From NCBI GenBank assembly GCA_012845835.1, contig JABAKD010000014.1:558001-622000 (forward strand): a stretch of 64,000 bases of DNA, written 5' to 3'. The translations under genes and the position numbers were made by a program. The notes under the pieces were generated by a model. The model was not told the origin of the DNA and made no database searches. It saw only the letters and a list, made by a program, of their open reading frames with translations. Shown piece by piece: positions 20,366 to 31,014 of the stretch (its first letter is position 1; every line of letters starts with the position of its first letter). Origin of the DNA: Undaria pinnatifida. Taxonomy: Eukaryota; Sar; Phaeophyceae; Laminariales; Alariaceae.

Positions 20366-20465
20366 CTCTACTCGACGAGCCGTTCACAGCTAACTTTCTA
20401 GCATTCGTTTGCTGTGTCGATCCTGAGATTGCAGCATTCAGAGCTACGGTCCGCAACACTAAAAA
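20366..20465 (-). repeat. Dispersed repeat M, copy 1
   Basis: Shared with 23800-23890: ACTCGACGAGCCGT.CA.AGCTAA, a GCATT.G block, TCGATCCTGAGATTGCAGCA and GGTCCGCAACA. Unknown family; orientation arbitrary. Confidence 0.5.
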
Positions 20466-20469
20466 ATGC

Positions 20470-20942
20470 AAGGTTGTGTTCTGCAGGGTACGCACAAACC
20501 ATACCCGGTATATTTACCCCTACATTACCCTACAAAGCACTTCTGTAAGTTCTGTAAGACATTCATACCCGTAGCCGAAACTTCTGGAAGTTCTGTACGC
20601 CATTCACACCCGTACCAGGAACTTCTGGAAGTTGTGCACGCCAGTGCCACAAATACCCGGGGTACGGGTATGTAATTTTTATAACTTTTGTGAGTTCTGT
20701 ACGCCCGTGCCACAATACCCGGAACTTCTGCGAGTTCTGTAACACTTTCGTACCGTACCCGAAACTTCTGCCAGTTCTGTAAGATCCGCATACCCTTACG
20801 CGGATCTTCTGTGACTTCTGTAAGACTTGTGGCACACTACCCGGGGTACGGGTATACCTTTGTTAAAATATCCGGGAAGCCCACACGCAATAATTCAGGT
20901 TTAAACCCAAAGAGTGTATTATGCACTTAATTATGATATCAT
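20470..20942 (+). repeat. K array 1 (GAACTTC/GAAGTTC tandem cassette)
   Basis: Starts TTCTGCAGGGTACGCACAAACC, then about nine units around ACTTCTG.AAGTTCTGTA alternating with linkers such as CATTCATACCCGTA and CGCCCGTGCCACAATACC, ending near ATTATGCACTTAATTATGAT. The unit core GGAACTTCTGGAAGTTC is a near-perfect palindrome. Same start and end occur at 29276-29700; related arrays are at 23125 and 30285. Confidence 0.75.
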
Positions 20943-21689
20943 ACAGACTGACTAACATCACCCTGTTGACCCTGATAGCTACACTGTAGTTGCAAGGGGA
21001 GTCGCCGACCTATATCTACTTCGTTCCCCCTTGCCGCCTCGGTAAGGCATGCTGCGAAGCATGCCCTAGCAGGCTTGTAGCGAGAGTGGGGGGGTCTTTC
21101 TGGCGGGTGTAAGGCCGGACTCACCCTCAAGGAGTGATACCTTCTTGCTGCTGCGTGTGGCCGCGAGGCTTAGGCGTGGCGGTGGAGTTGGGTCGTACGT
21201 GGTGCGTTAGGCATGGTCACCTACGATTCGCGCGTCTTTCTAGGCAGCAGCGGCGGAGCAGCAATGCTTAATCGGGATGCTCGTGCGCGGAGGCAGGCGC
21301 CACCACGAGCCACGCTACGGCGCAGTCTCGGTTTGCGTGGAGGGAACTGCGCCGGCAGGAGGCTGGATTCGACGACGAAGGAGGAGGGCGACTGGCCGTC
21401 GACGGGCGGGGAAGAGACGGATTGAACTCTCCCTGAACGAGAATTTTGTTTTTCAGATCAGAACCGCAAATTGCGTGGAGCATTTTGTTTTTTTTGGACG
21501 GGGGAGAAGGGGAACCGACTGGAATTGAGTGTGAACGAGAGCAAGTGCGAAGGAGCTGGCCGAGTGAGCTGAGGCGATGAGGCGGCCACGGAGAACCACA
21601 GCAGGAGGACGGCACACGGAGACCCACGACCGGCACGCACATCATCATCATGAGAGCAGCGATCGTCTTTTTTTCAAGGGTTATTTTTA
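20943..21689. other. No gene recognised
   Basis: GC-richer stretch with a hairpin GGCATGCTGCGAAGCATGCC (21037-21056) and a short GGGAGTCGCCGACCTATAT block also found near 36362 and 63500 at the edge of repeat J. Open frames here have no splice context or known motif. Confidence 0.45.
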
Positions 21690-22290
21690 CGAGGCAGTAG
21701 TACAACATGTTACTTACGTCTCTGATTTTGTAGAGTTTGTAGAAGAGTTGTATACGACCCTTCACGGGGAACGACCCGCCGCAATTTTCAATTTTCAGGC
21801 ACGGGCGTCGTAGCTGCGCTGCAACCTGTCAAATAACTCGGGAAGGAGGGGCGATCATTCATATCTGTACGGTGGTTTTTGGTTCCATTGCTCTTGTTTC
21901 ACTGCACGCCCGCGGGTCGTCACTCTGACAGCACTCCATACAGCAGGCGCGTTCATCTATACTCACGATTACCGTGCGGTTCGTACGGTGCAGGCAGCCC
22001 AACCGCTGTATAAATAGTTTGTAGCCGCGAGTTGGTTAGTTGTGGGGACGGGGGAATTCTATGCTGTAGTTGAGTGGATACCCGCGGCCATGTGAGTTCA
22101 GTTGGCCCATTTGACCTTTTCACTTGTGCGCCTTTTTCCGTATCGTGCGTTTTTAGGCGGGAAAGCGTAGTACTTCCCTGACGAATTTTGATTTCACTTG
22201 GTTTTTCGGATCTTCCTAGGGCTCCAGCACCTTTGTGTGACCACGGACTCTAAATGTTTGACAAGAGTTAATGTGAGGAAACAACAACAA
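21690..22290 (+). mobile_element. Retroelement O, copy 1
   Basis: About 590 bp, close to 38176-38757 (roughly nine bases in ten alike by eye). Landmarks: GAGGCAGTAGTACA, TTTTCAATTTTCAGGCACGG, GCCCGCGGGTCGTCACTCTG, GATTACCGTGCGGTT, GGATACCCGCGGCCATGTGA, and a 3' end GTGACCACGGACTCTA...GAGTTAATGTGAG followed by CAACAACAA. The 3' end is shared with family P, so O looks like a SINE or LINE tail that borrows the same 3' signal. Confidence 0.6.
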
Positions 22291-22299
22291 TCCCTAATG

Positions 22300-22411
22300 A
22301 GGACACACAACCCGTAATACGCGCGATCGGAGTATCACACACAGCTTGCAAAGATGAGTTTCGACAAAATATTCGATCTCACAGCTGGAGTGTATTTTAA
22401 CTTTTACAATA
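22300..22411 (+). repeat. Dispersed repeat J, copy 3
   Basis: CGCGATCGGAGTATCACACA, CAGCTTGCAAAGATGAGTTT and GATCTCACAGCTGGAGTGTA. It serves as the empty-site reference for the insertion at 7731-8814. Confidence 0.7.
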
Positions 22412-23125
22412 TTGTCAGTGAGACAAACCGAACACCGAACATCAGCAGTACGTAAAAATATATTATAATAAATAACACCTAATGTATAGGTCCTTTTCAA
22501 GTTGTTTTCGTTTCCAAGGGCATGTACGCTATATTATAATCACACATTTTACGGAGAACACTTTTGAACAATAAAATATTATTTTTTATTGTGAATCGAA
22601 TTGAATTCGATGCGATTTGGTGGACACATACGAATTTGGCTCCTATCGGGAAACCACGTATTGCGTATTATCAATGCTTTTTTCCGATCAGAATAATACA
22701 GATACATAGGTATGCCGTGACTGCTGTGACGGCGATGCAGCTATACCATCATCGACGTCTTGAACTATCCTCTGTTTCCTCGGTAGCTTCGCTTCTTTGT
22801 CGTGGCTGGCTTATCGAGCTGGTGGCCAAAATTGGGCTTGCGACCGCCACTATTTTTTGAGGCGCCGCAGCCGGGGTACGCTATGGTATGATCTGTTACA
22901 GAGCAGTAGCCGTGAGCGCGGCTATTGCCCCGGTCGCCACTCATTGAGGTCCACGATTTATAGCCTCTCTCAGGGATGGTTTGTCGATAATGCCCGTAAA
23001 GTTACGACGGATTGCCTCGGGGACGTTGGCCCAGTGAGAACATGCCATGCAAGTTGGATGAAATCCTCCACTTCAAATCGACCCCCCCCCCCAAAGGAGT
23101 GTGCATTTACCCTATGGCATTACCT
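22412..23125 (+). repeat. Repeat L, copy 1
   Basis: Aligned with 29700-30285: GACAAACCGAACACCGAACA, GAATCGAATTGAATTCGAT, CCTATCGGGAAACCACGTAT, ACTATCCTCTGTTT, GGCTTATCGAGCTGGTGG, AAATTGGGCTTGCGACCGCC and GGGGTACGCTATGGTATGAT. No protein family recognised. It is flanked by K arrays in both copies. Confidence 0.65.
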
Positions 23126-23505
23126 GTACCCGGAACTTCTGTAAGTTTTGTAGGACATTCATACCCGTACCCGGAAATTCTGTAAGTTTTGTACGCCCGT
23201 GCCACAATTACTGGAACTTCTGGAAGTTCTGTTAAACTTTCATACCCGTACCCGGAACTTCTGTGAATTCTGTAGGACCTTCATACCCATACCCGGAACT
23301 TCTGTAAGTTCTGTACACCCGTGCCACAATACCCGGGGTACTGGTAAAGCACTATTTGTACCCGCCCGGAACTTCTGTGAGTTATGTACGCTCGTGCCAC
23401 AATACCCGGAACTTCTGAAAGTTCTGTAACACTTCCATACCCGTACCCGAAACTTCTGGAAGTTCTAAAAGACTCCCATATCCTTACCCGGAACCCATCC
23501 TACAG
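23125..23505 (+). repeat. K array 2
   Basis: About nine ACTTCTG.AAGTTCTGTA units with the same linkers as at 20470. It follows L directly, as at 30285. Confidence 0.75.
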
Positions 23506-23536
23506 AACATAACCTTGAAATGATGCAGTAAGTCGT

Positions 23537-24112
23537 GATGCGCTAAATACGATGCTGAGATTACAGCCTTTTGCACTAACTATGGTCCGCAACATTGCAT
23601 TGTCGGATGGGAAATGCATTACAAGAAAAAAACGCCAACTGTAGAATAAGTATAGTTTTGCGTTCCGGCGTCAGCCGTCAGCCCTGCTACGTACGTACAT
23701 ACAGTAGGTACCTCAATTACCACGTAAGGGCTAACATCATGACCGAACAACAATTCGCTCCGACCGACATTTTCATTGCCATATTGAGGCACGCGCGCGC
23801 CACTCGACGAGCCGTGCAAAGCTAAGTCTTGAGCATTTGCTTGGGTCGATGCTAAAATTGCAGCAGTCAGCGCTTTGGTCTGCAACATTAACCCCTTCAC
23901 AACTGTAAACCCGTTTTTGGGGACAACTTGCAATTAGGATGGGGAGGCGTTTTAACGCCTTCATGACTGGAAACCCCTTTTGGGGGACAAAACTACTTGC
24001 AAATAGTATAGGGAATGGTTTCACTCGTGATGCGCAAATAATACGATGCAGAGATGACAGCATTTAGCGCAATGGTCCGCACCATTGCATACCTGGTAGT
24101 CAGATGGAAAAA
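23537..24112. repeat. Repeat M, copy 2, with internal direct repeats
   Basis: The stretch 23537-23615 (TGATGCGC, ATACGATGC, GGTCCGCAACATTGCAT) recurs at 24030-24112 with substitutions. A second pair, 23886-23940 and 23949-24008, shares AACCCGTTTTTGGGGACAA/AACCCCTTTTGGGGGACAA. The part at 23800-23890 matches 20366-20465. Confidence 0.5.
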
Positions 24113-24469
24113 AACAAAAAAAAATACAGCAGTAGTAGTAAGCAACGCTTCAGCAGCAGCATTTATTTTGTTTGTTATTAATAATAATTTTGCGATCCCG
24201 CGTCAGCCGTCAGCCTTATTGCGTATGTACGTACCAGATACCCAGGGTATCAATTTCGAGCTACAGCAGTGGTTTCATGACCAAACAACAAATTCGCTTC
24301 GACCGACCCTTCCGTTGTCCGATGGTATTGAAGTCGTGTTGACTTAGCGTGCGCGTCAGCGCAGAACCTTGCAACGGTGAAAATCGCCCAAAGAGGCTAG
24401 AAGCCGGTGTACCCTCGGGCGTTTGTGTGAAATGTTGAACGTAAGAAATCTGGGGTTGTGGAGCGGGAA
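24113..24469. other. No gene recognised
   Basis: AT-rich spacer with a TATTAATA palindrome at 24176. Nothing else stands out. Confidence 0.45.
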
Positions 24470-24590
24470 TTAATCATAAACAACCCGTCATTCGCGCGAG
24501 CGGAGTATCACACACAGCTTGCAAAGATGAGTTTCGACAAAATATTCGATCTCACAGCTGGAGTGTATTTTCATTTTTTATAATGTATTT
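24470..24590 (+). repeat. Dispersed repeat J, copy 4
   Basis: CGCGAGCGGAGTATCACACA then CAGCTTGCAAAGATGAGTTT and GATCTCACAGCTGGAGTGTA, almost identical to 22300-22411. Confidence 0.75.
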
Positions 24591-24759
24591 GAGAGGAATG
24601 TTTGATTACGCGATACGTAAGCGTATGAGAGCGAGTTTGGATTTGATGAGCTCTCATTCAGGAGAGAGATAAGGACACGGCAGGTAGTAGACAAGCAAAG
24701 AATATACTGTACCTGGTAGGGCAGAGCACAGGAACTACTGTGGGTATCTGATCAGCAAC

Positions 24760-25058
24760 TTTTTTTCCTTTTCACACTTCTACTTTCCAGCTTCTGAACG
24801 AGCCATGGTCAAAGGTGTCGTCCCTTCTCCCCCCAGGTTCTTGCCTTCATTTTTTATCGCGCATAGGGTTCAGCAATCCCACTGCTCGTCGATTTTTCAT
24901 CGAGGGTTGCCAACTCACGCTCTCGCGCTCTCCGCAAGTAAAATTGTCTACAAGAAAAAGTCCCTACGAATCATACGAGTATGCACTCGGGGGGACTCAA
25001 ACTTACGAAACCGACCTATACCGGGCTCGAGGATAACCTGATACGCCACTGGGGCCCT
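24760..25058 (-). mobile_element. SINE-1 copy b
   Basis: Full length on the minus strand: head with TGGCGTATCAGGTTATCC, the B box drifted to AAGTTTGAGTCCCCC, body, and the 3' block with GAAGCTGGAAAGTAG near the T-rich end at 24760. Confidence 0.8.
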
Positions 25059-25324
25059 CCAGCTCTCACGACAACCTAATATACTGCTGCCTATGAGGTT
25101 GGAGGCTGGAGGCGATCACCGCCACGTACAGGGGTGCTCCGGCCAATGAGCGCCGCCGATATGCTCGTAAGGTGCTTCATGTTACGGTTTTCTCTTGTAC
25201 TACTGTAGAATGGCTAAAAGCATCCACGGTATTCCGTATTATGGCAAACAACATACGATACATCGAAAAATGGATAACGTATACTACATAAGAACCACGC
25301 CCCGGTGGTCACATTTTCGGTTAA

Positions 25325-26066
25325 AAAAAATATCACCGGGTGTGGTATCTTATGTAACCCAGGTGATAAAGTGCAGCTCGCAGGGGGCACGAAGGGGGTG
25401 TGATAAACCACGGGGTGTGGTAGCCCTTCTGCACACCCACAGGAGGGCGTAGGGGGTGTGGTAATGAGGGGTGTGATAAAAAGGGGTGTGATGACACTGC
25501 CTGCAAGGAATCGTACTGCTGCCGCGCACTTTGAGGTTGCGGTATTGGGGGGGTGTAATAGCAATGCCTACACGGAATGCGGCTGCGAGCGAGTCAGCAA
25601 ATGGCTGCTGAGCCAGTTCGGTGGCTGTCATATTGGCGCCTGTTGCTGTGTCAGCTGCTGCTGTCGGTTCAACAGCAACAGCAGCAGAAGGGGCAGTATC
25701 AGGTGGAGCCGCAGGTGTACAAAAAGTTTGCTCGGGTCGAAAGAACGAGGTGATGGGTCGCGCCTGCATTGCTGCGGTCGAAGCAGTTGTCGATCGAGCC
25801 GGGGTGCTGGCGGCGGCATTCTGTTCTCCCTCCACGTTCATGGTGGAGGTCTCCATAGAGGGTCTTTCCCTGCACACAGAGGGTGTGTATTGTGTGTGAT
25901 CCCCAGGCAAAAGCTGTATCACCCCGGTGATAGGAGGAGGGGCCCCGTGAATGTATGCGGCGTAAACCTTAAGGGGGGTGTTATCTTGTGTAACCCAGGT
26001 GATAATTCGCCTCCTCGTTTGAAATGCCAAAAAATATCACCGGGGTGTGGTTTTCTGTGGGTCGCG
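25325..26066. mobile_element. Unclassified element with CACCGGGGTGTGG borders
   Basis: AATATCACCGGGTGTGGT and the block TTATGTAACCCAGGTGATAA stand at the left (25329-25370). TTGTGTAACCCAGGTGATAA and AATATCACCGGGGTGTGG stand at the right (25983-26050), in the same orientation. GGGGTGTGATAA/GGGTGTGGTA words crowd the left third. A minus-strand frame with low-complexity Ala/Pro/Thr content fills the middle. A repeat-bordered mobile unit is likely, class unknown. Confidence 0.4.
25350..25856 (-). CDS. Hypothetical protein inside the unclassified element
   Basis: ATG at 25856 opens 168 residues. The first half is Ala/Thr/Ser/Pro-rich, with a short motif RPITSFFRPEQ; ITSFF with the preceding residues resembles a PCNA-binding PIP box (xxxI-x-x-FF) lacking the Gln. 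The second half reads through the repeated GGGTGTGG words (YHTPHYHTP), which argues against a real C-terminus. Possibly the N-terminal exon of a transposon protein. Weak. Confidence 0.25.
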   Translation of the reverse strand: METSTMNVEGEQNAAASTPARSTTASTAAMQARPITSFFRPEQTFCTPAAPPDTAPSAAVAVEPTAAADTATGANMTATELAQQPFADSLAAAFRVGIAITPPQYRNLKVRGSSTIPCRQCHHTPFYHTPHYHTPYALLWVCRRATTPRGLSHPLRAPCELHFITWVT

Positions 26067-26092
26067 GTTTCTTACGTGGGTGTAGTATACGT

Positions 26093-26579
26093 GTGTGTGT
26101 GTGTTCTTCACATTAAACCGTTCTTCTACTCGTCGACATCCAGCACACCCAGTGTCCGTACTGATTCTTCACCCTAGAAAGATCAGCTCTGTGGTCACAA
26201 GCCACGACACAGAGATAATGCATCGTAATGCATTCGACAACGCAATGTCATGCCCTAGTACTGGGTACGACAGGCACAACATACATACGTCAGCAACAGA
26301 AATACATTGGAAGAGAGAAATACAAAATAAACAAAAACAAAAACAAAAACAAAAAACAAAAACAAAAAACAAAAACAAAATAAGAAAACAAATAAAAACA
26401 AAGATAAAAATAAAACAAGAAATGAAACAAACAAAACGAAGGGGAAATCGAAGAAACAACCCAACCGGAAAGGAGAGCCAAAGCTCGGAAAAGAAACATA
26501 ATAAAATGAAATAAAATAAAGTAAAGTAAAACCAAAATAAGATAATCCGAACACGAGCCAAAAACCTGGACACGCAAAA
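26093..26579 (-). mobile_element. 5'-truncated LINE copy (about 487 bp)
   Basis: Same 3' end, (TG)n then TTCTTCACATTAAACCG, as the LINE at 11724, truncated after CCTGGACACGCAA. Flanked by the direct repeat ATACGT (26087-26092 and 26580-26585). Confidence 0.9.
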
Positions 26580-26619
26580 ATACGTAGGGTAGTTCGATAT
26601 ATTATTTTTTTTCTCCATA

Positions 26620-26842
26620 CCACGATTTTTCACCGGTCGAATCTCTTCTCGCGGGTCGGGTCGGATCAGGTCGGTGACCCCACCCGACCTATGATACTTG
26701 AAACCCTCCTTCGTAACCCGACCCGACTCGACCCGTGGTATTTCCGACACCTCCTGACCCGCCCCGCCCCGACTCGCGGGCTTTTGAAATGTCTCCTCTG
26801 ATCCGACCAGCAGGCCGGGTCATGTCCCGTCAAAAGCCTTGG
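26620..26842. mobile_element. MITE-1 copy b
   Basis: Left CCACGATTTTTCACCGGTC, right CCCGTCAAAAGCCTTGG (inverted), with GGGTCGG/CCCGACCCG words inside. Starts about 40 bp beyond the truncated LINE copy. Confidence 0.6.
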
Positions 26843-27114
26843 ACAATACGTGCCCAAAGTTCCACCGCTCCGACCAAAGGACAACAGCCCAAGAGACCAA
26901 GAGACCAAAAGCCAGAATGACCCTAAATCTTGTATTTTGAGCCAACAATGTGCAATCTTTGTACTTTCTTTTCTTTCCTTCCTCTTTCCCGTTTCGCTTT
27001 CTATTCTTCTTATATTTATTTTCTGTCTTTTCTTTTCTTTTCTTTTCTTTTATTCCAATTGGCTTGAGTCTGACGTGAATATGCGTAGAGATAGGTACCC
27101 CGTGCAATAATTTT

Positions 27115-27770
27115 TTCAAAATATACACGTGGTAGTATTTTCTGGGTGGCAAGCGGTGAAGTGGGGCTGTTTCAGGCGCGAGTAGCGAGACGAATCTACC
27201 AGTATCTTTGTTTTTATTTGTTTTCTTATTTTGTTTTTGTTTTTTGTTTTTGTTTTTGTTTTTGTTTATTTCGTATTTCTCTCTTCCAATGTATTTCTGT
27301 TGCTGACGTATGTATGTTGTGCCTGTCGTACCCAGTACTAGGGCATGACATTGCGTTGTCGAATGCATTACGATGCATTATCTCTGTGTCGTGGCTTGTG
27401 ACCACAGAGCTGATCTTTCTAGGGTGAAGAATCAGTACGGACACTGGGTGTGCTGGATGTCGACGAGTAGAAGAACGGTTTAATGTGAAGAACACACACA
27501 CACACCAGTAGTATGAATCTGGCACGTCGTAGGCTGACTCCCGAATTCATATATTTTTCTGGCGGACGCATTAGTTGCGTTCGCTATGATGTAAGTATGC
27601 GCGTATCACGTTTTGTTTTTTTTTTGTGTTTTTTTCCGTGGGGCATTTCTCCATTCCAGAGTAACTGGGGCATTTCTCCATTCCAGAGCAACTGGGGCCT
27701 GTACTGTGACCACGGACTTGACTATGCGGGCTAATGTGAGAACAACACCACCAACAATAACAACAAATTG
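27115..27770 (+). mobile_element. Retroelement P, copy a, interrupted by a LINE fragment
   Basis: Left part ACACGTGGTAGTATTTTCTG and GGGTGGCAAGCGG matches 37866-37960; after the LINE copy at 27205-27503 it continues ATCTGGCACGTCGTAGGCTG and ends CTGTGACCACGGACTTGACT ... TAATGTGAGAACAAC. The 3' part has a local 28-bp tandem duplication (GGGGCATTTCTCCATTCCAG). Confidence 0.65.
27205..27503 (+). mobile_element. 5'-truncated LINE copy (about 300 bp), sense on plus strand
   Basis: Reverse complement of the LINE 3' end: (TTTTG)n, CTCTTCCAATGTATTTCTG, GTGAAGAATCAGTACGGACA, TTTAATGTGAAGAACACACA. The direct repeat ACCAGTA flanks it (27198-27204 and 27504-27510), and the uninterrupted P copy at 37953 shows the empty site ACCAGTATGG. 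Confidence 0.85.
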
Positions 27771-28021
27771 CAATTTTGTATCGCATCGTATATACCATGG
27801 TACGCAATATTAATATTTACGCGCTCGTACATACCACACCACTTTGAACGTAAATATAAGGATCGTTTTATATTCATGTTAATATGCCAACAGCCCTTAC
27901 GTAAACGTCCGAGTGGTACAAGCATCAGCAGTACTGGTACAGTATCAGCAGTACGTACAGCAGGTAAGCAGACACGGTACGATGTAACTAGACGAAGATG
28001 GAGTGCGGGTATGATACAGCA

Positions 28022-28075
28022 GTATATACCACCGACTTGATTATGCGAGTTAATGTGAGAACAACAACAACAACC
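28022..28075 (+). mobile_element. Retroelement P, copy b (3' end only)
   Basis: CCGACTTGATTATGCGAGTT then AATGTGAGAAC and four AAC units: a very short 5'-truncated copy. Confidence 0.5.
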
Positions 28076-28792
28076 GTCAAAGTTCCAACGTTGAAACGCT
28101 CAGCTGGAAACACTGAACACGTTGCAATTCCACAGCAGCATCACAGATAGCTTCACAGATCATATTCACCAATCCCATGACAGCGATAGATCTAAAGCTG
28201 TCGCATCGTCACGCAATCATACAGCAGTACTGGACACCTAAAATGCAACAGGAATTCCGGCTCAGGCTGGATTTTTTATCTGACAAAGAATGCGTTCTAT
28301 ACTCACTCACTTCAGTATCACGAATGCTGAAATTCTTCATATACTTCTTCAGCCTGCCTTTCCTAGTACCCTGTTTCTTAGCACGTCTCTCGTACTGCTG
28401 CTGTATACAGCAGTGATCTAGATGCCTTCGGAGGCCACCATCTGCAGTGCTCTGACCTCTCATACTATTCTCTATTCCCCGCTCCTTACTACCGACGGGG
28501 AAACCATCGATTGGAGTTGATTGGTGGAATTTGTTTTTTACTTCTTTCTTTGCTTTTTTGTTTTTCCACCCTCTGGCAATTGCAGCCTTTCCTTCCCTTT
28601 CCGATCTTCTTCCGTTACATTCTTCAGAAAAGCTGTCGCTTGTTTTGCTTCGTTTTTTTTTTTCTTTTCCTTTTTTTTCTAAGGGTTAGGGTTGGGTTCC
28701 TAACCCTTCGTTTTGTCAGAGCCACAATGTACACGTACGCACTACTATTTTTTGTGCCCCTTTTTCCTCTTTGTTTGAAAAAAAATGCGCGA
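28076..28792. other. No gene recognised
   Basis: Contains pyrimidine-rich tracts (28530-28680) and a short GGGTTAGGGTTGGGTT stretch at 28683. No supported gene. Confidence 0.45.
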
Positions 28793-29085
28793 TAAAGCCA
28801 CCATCAACTGAAGTAGTTTGGGCTTTTCTCAAGTACCGCTGACACCCAGCCCTACGATGGACCGCCACCTACGAAGTACGCCTTTTTTAGTATGGAACAA
28901 AGGGTATGACGGATGTGACCTTAAACAGCCGTCTCTTTGCTGCCACTTCAGCCACATGTTCCACGCTGCTGTGTGTTTTACAAAACTGCCTTTTCCACCC
29001 ATCTACATGCCGCACACTCAGTAGTGTCCGTGCCGATTCGCCACCCTAGAGAAAAGCTCCGTAGAAAACAACTTCGAGACAGACA
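28793..29085 (+). repeat. Repeat V, copy 1
   Basis: Aligned with 31015-31200: TAAAGCCACCA.CAACT, GTAC/AACGCTGACAC.CA, GAC.GACCGCC.TC/ACGA-like words and AGCCGTCTCTTTGCTG. Copies V lie on both sides of the K-L-K block. Confidence 0.45.
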
Positions 29086-29275
29086 TGTATGTACATCGCA
29101 AGTACTAAAAAAAATATACCAGTTACGTGTATACTCACGCATGTAGCGTTTGGGCTGTTTTCCTGGACCATGGAGACGGGACTCTTGGCATTGTCAGGTC
29201 GCCAGCTTGTACATACAATCAATGGTGGATCTCTGCCCGCTTCAGATCAGAACTATGTTTTCGGTGTTTTCCAAG

Positions 29276-29700
29276 GTTGTGTTCTGTAGGGTACGTACAA
29301 ACCGAACCCGGGGTATTTACCCTGCAAAGAACTTCTGCAAGTTCTGTAGGGCATTCATACCCGTACCCGGAACTTCTGGAAGTTCTGTACGACATTCATA
29401 CCCCGGTACTTCTGGAAGTTCTGCACGCCCGTGGCCACAATACCCGGGGTACGGGTATAGCATGGTTTGTACCCGCTCGGAACTTTGGCGAGTTCTGTAC
29501 GCCTGTCCCACACTACCCGGAACTTCTGTAAGTTCTGTAAGAATCCGTACCGTACCCGGAACTTCTGGAAGTTCTGTAACACCCTCATACCCTTACCCGG
29601 AAATTCTGTGACTCCTGTAAGACTGTGGCACAATACCCGGGGAGCTCTATATTCATTCAGGTTCAACCCGAAAAGTGTACTCTGCATTAATTAGGATGTC
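29276..29700 (+). repeat. K array 3
   Basis: TGTTCTGTAGGGTACGTACA start, about eight ACTTCTG.AAGTTCTGTA units, end CATTAATTAGGATGTCAT as at 20942. Confidence 0.75.
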
Positions 29701-30285
29701 ATGTTTTGTCAGTCACACAAACCGAACACAGAACACAGCAAGCAGTACGTAGCATACAAAAAGATCACCTGTTTATGTTTCTTTTGTTTCTAAGGGCACG
29801 TATTAACGTGTTAACGAAGGACACTTCGGAATCGAAGTTATTCTCTTTTATGAATCGAATTGAATTCGATTCGATTTGTTTGAAACAGTGTTTTTTTTCC
29901 TCCTATCGGGAAACCACGTATTGCGTTTTGTCAATGTATATTTTTCGATCGGAATAATGCAGATCTCGCTATCAATCATCGAAGTCTTGAACTATTCTCT
30001 GTTTTCGGTGGCTTTGCTTTTTTGTCGTGGCACTTGGCTTATCGAGCTAGTGGAAAAATTGGGCTTGCGACCGCCATTGTTTTTTTTAGGCGCCACAGCC
30101 GGGGTACGCTATGGTATGATCTGTGTTACAGAAGAACAGTAGTGGCAGTAGACGTATGCGTTATGCCTACGAGTGCATCAGTGTATTATGCAACATGCCA
30201 ATCGCAGTAATTGCAAATGTGTTGACAATAGTGTCTTTTTTTTACCTGTCAAATTGTTGTTTTTTCGCCCCTTTTGAGGCGGGTA
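29700..30285 (+). repeat. Repeat L, copy 2
   Basis: See copy 1 at 22412; here L sits directly between two K arrays, which appears to be the original order (K-L-K). Confidence 0.65.
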
Positions 30286-30925
30286 TTTACTCGGGAACTG
30301 CCCGTACCCGGGACTTGTGTGACTTCTGCACAACCCTACCCGTACCCGTGACGTCTGTGAGTTCTGTACGACATTCACATACCCGTACCCGAACTTTCTA
30401 GTTTCGTTCTGTCAGTAGGGTACACACAAAACCATACCCGGGGTATTTACCCCGGGTATTACGCTACAAAGAACTTCTGTAACTTCTGTAAGACATTCAT
30501 ACCCGTACCTACCCGTACCTGGAACTTCTGGAAGTTCTGTACGCCGGTGCCACACAGACCCGGGGTACGGGCAGAGTATGTTTACACTTGCCCGGAAGTT
30601 GTGTAAGTTCAGTACGCCCGTGCCACAATGCCCGGAACTTCTGGAAGTTTTGTAAGGCTTTCATACCCGTACCCGGAACTTCTGGAAGTTCTGTAACACC
30701 TTCATACCCGTACCCGGAACTTCTGTGAGTTCTGTAAGACCCGCGCCACAATACCCGGGGTACGGGTACATCATGTTTTGTACCCGCCCGGAACTTCTGT
30801 GAGTTCTGTACGCCTGTTCCACAATACCCGGAAGTTTTTGAAGTTCTGTAACACTTCCATATCCGTACCCGGAACTTCTGGAAGTTCTGTAAGACCCCCA
30901 AACCCTTACCCGGAACAAACCCTTC
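30285..30925 (+). repeat. K array 4
   Basis: Longest array, with about fourteen ACTTCTG.AAGTTCTGTA units. Linkers CATACCCGTACCCGGA and GCCACAATACCCGGGGTACG recur. Confidence 0.75.
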
Positions 30926-31014
30926 AGAACTTAAGCGTGGTATTTTCCTTCCTTATCCAAGAGTCTCTTATAATACTACGTACGAGATAAACGACTTTCT
31001 GCGTATGACAAGAG

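Noticed and set aside
25350-25500. C-terminal half of the protein in the CACCGGGGTGTGG element
   Set aside because: YHTPHYHTP and similar are translations of subterminal GGGTGTGG repeats.
11724-27503. Long terminal repeats (the TTCTTCACATTAAACCG-containing repeats at several sites)
   Set aside because: Copies share one fixed end and differ in length at the other, with short target duplications; this is 5' truncation of a LINE, not an LTR.
20470-30925. CRISPR-like alternation of repeats and spacers in the K arrays
   Set aside because: The 'spacers' are themselves repeated, vary in length and contain the same CCCGTACCCGG words; the DNA is eukaryotic and no cas-like gene is near.
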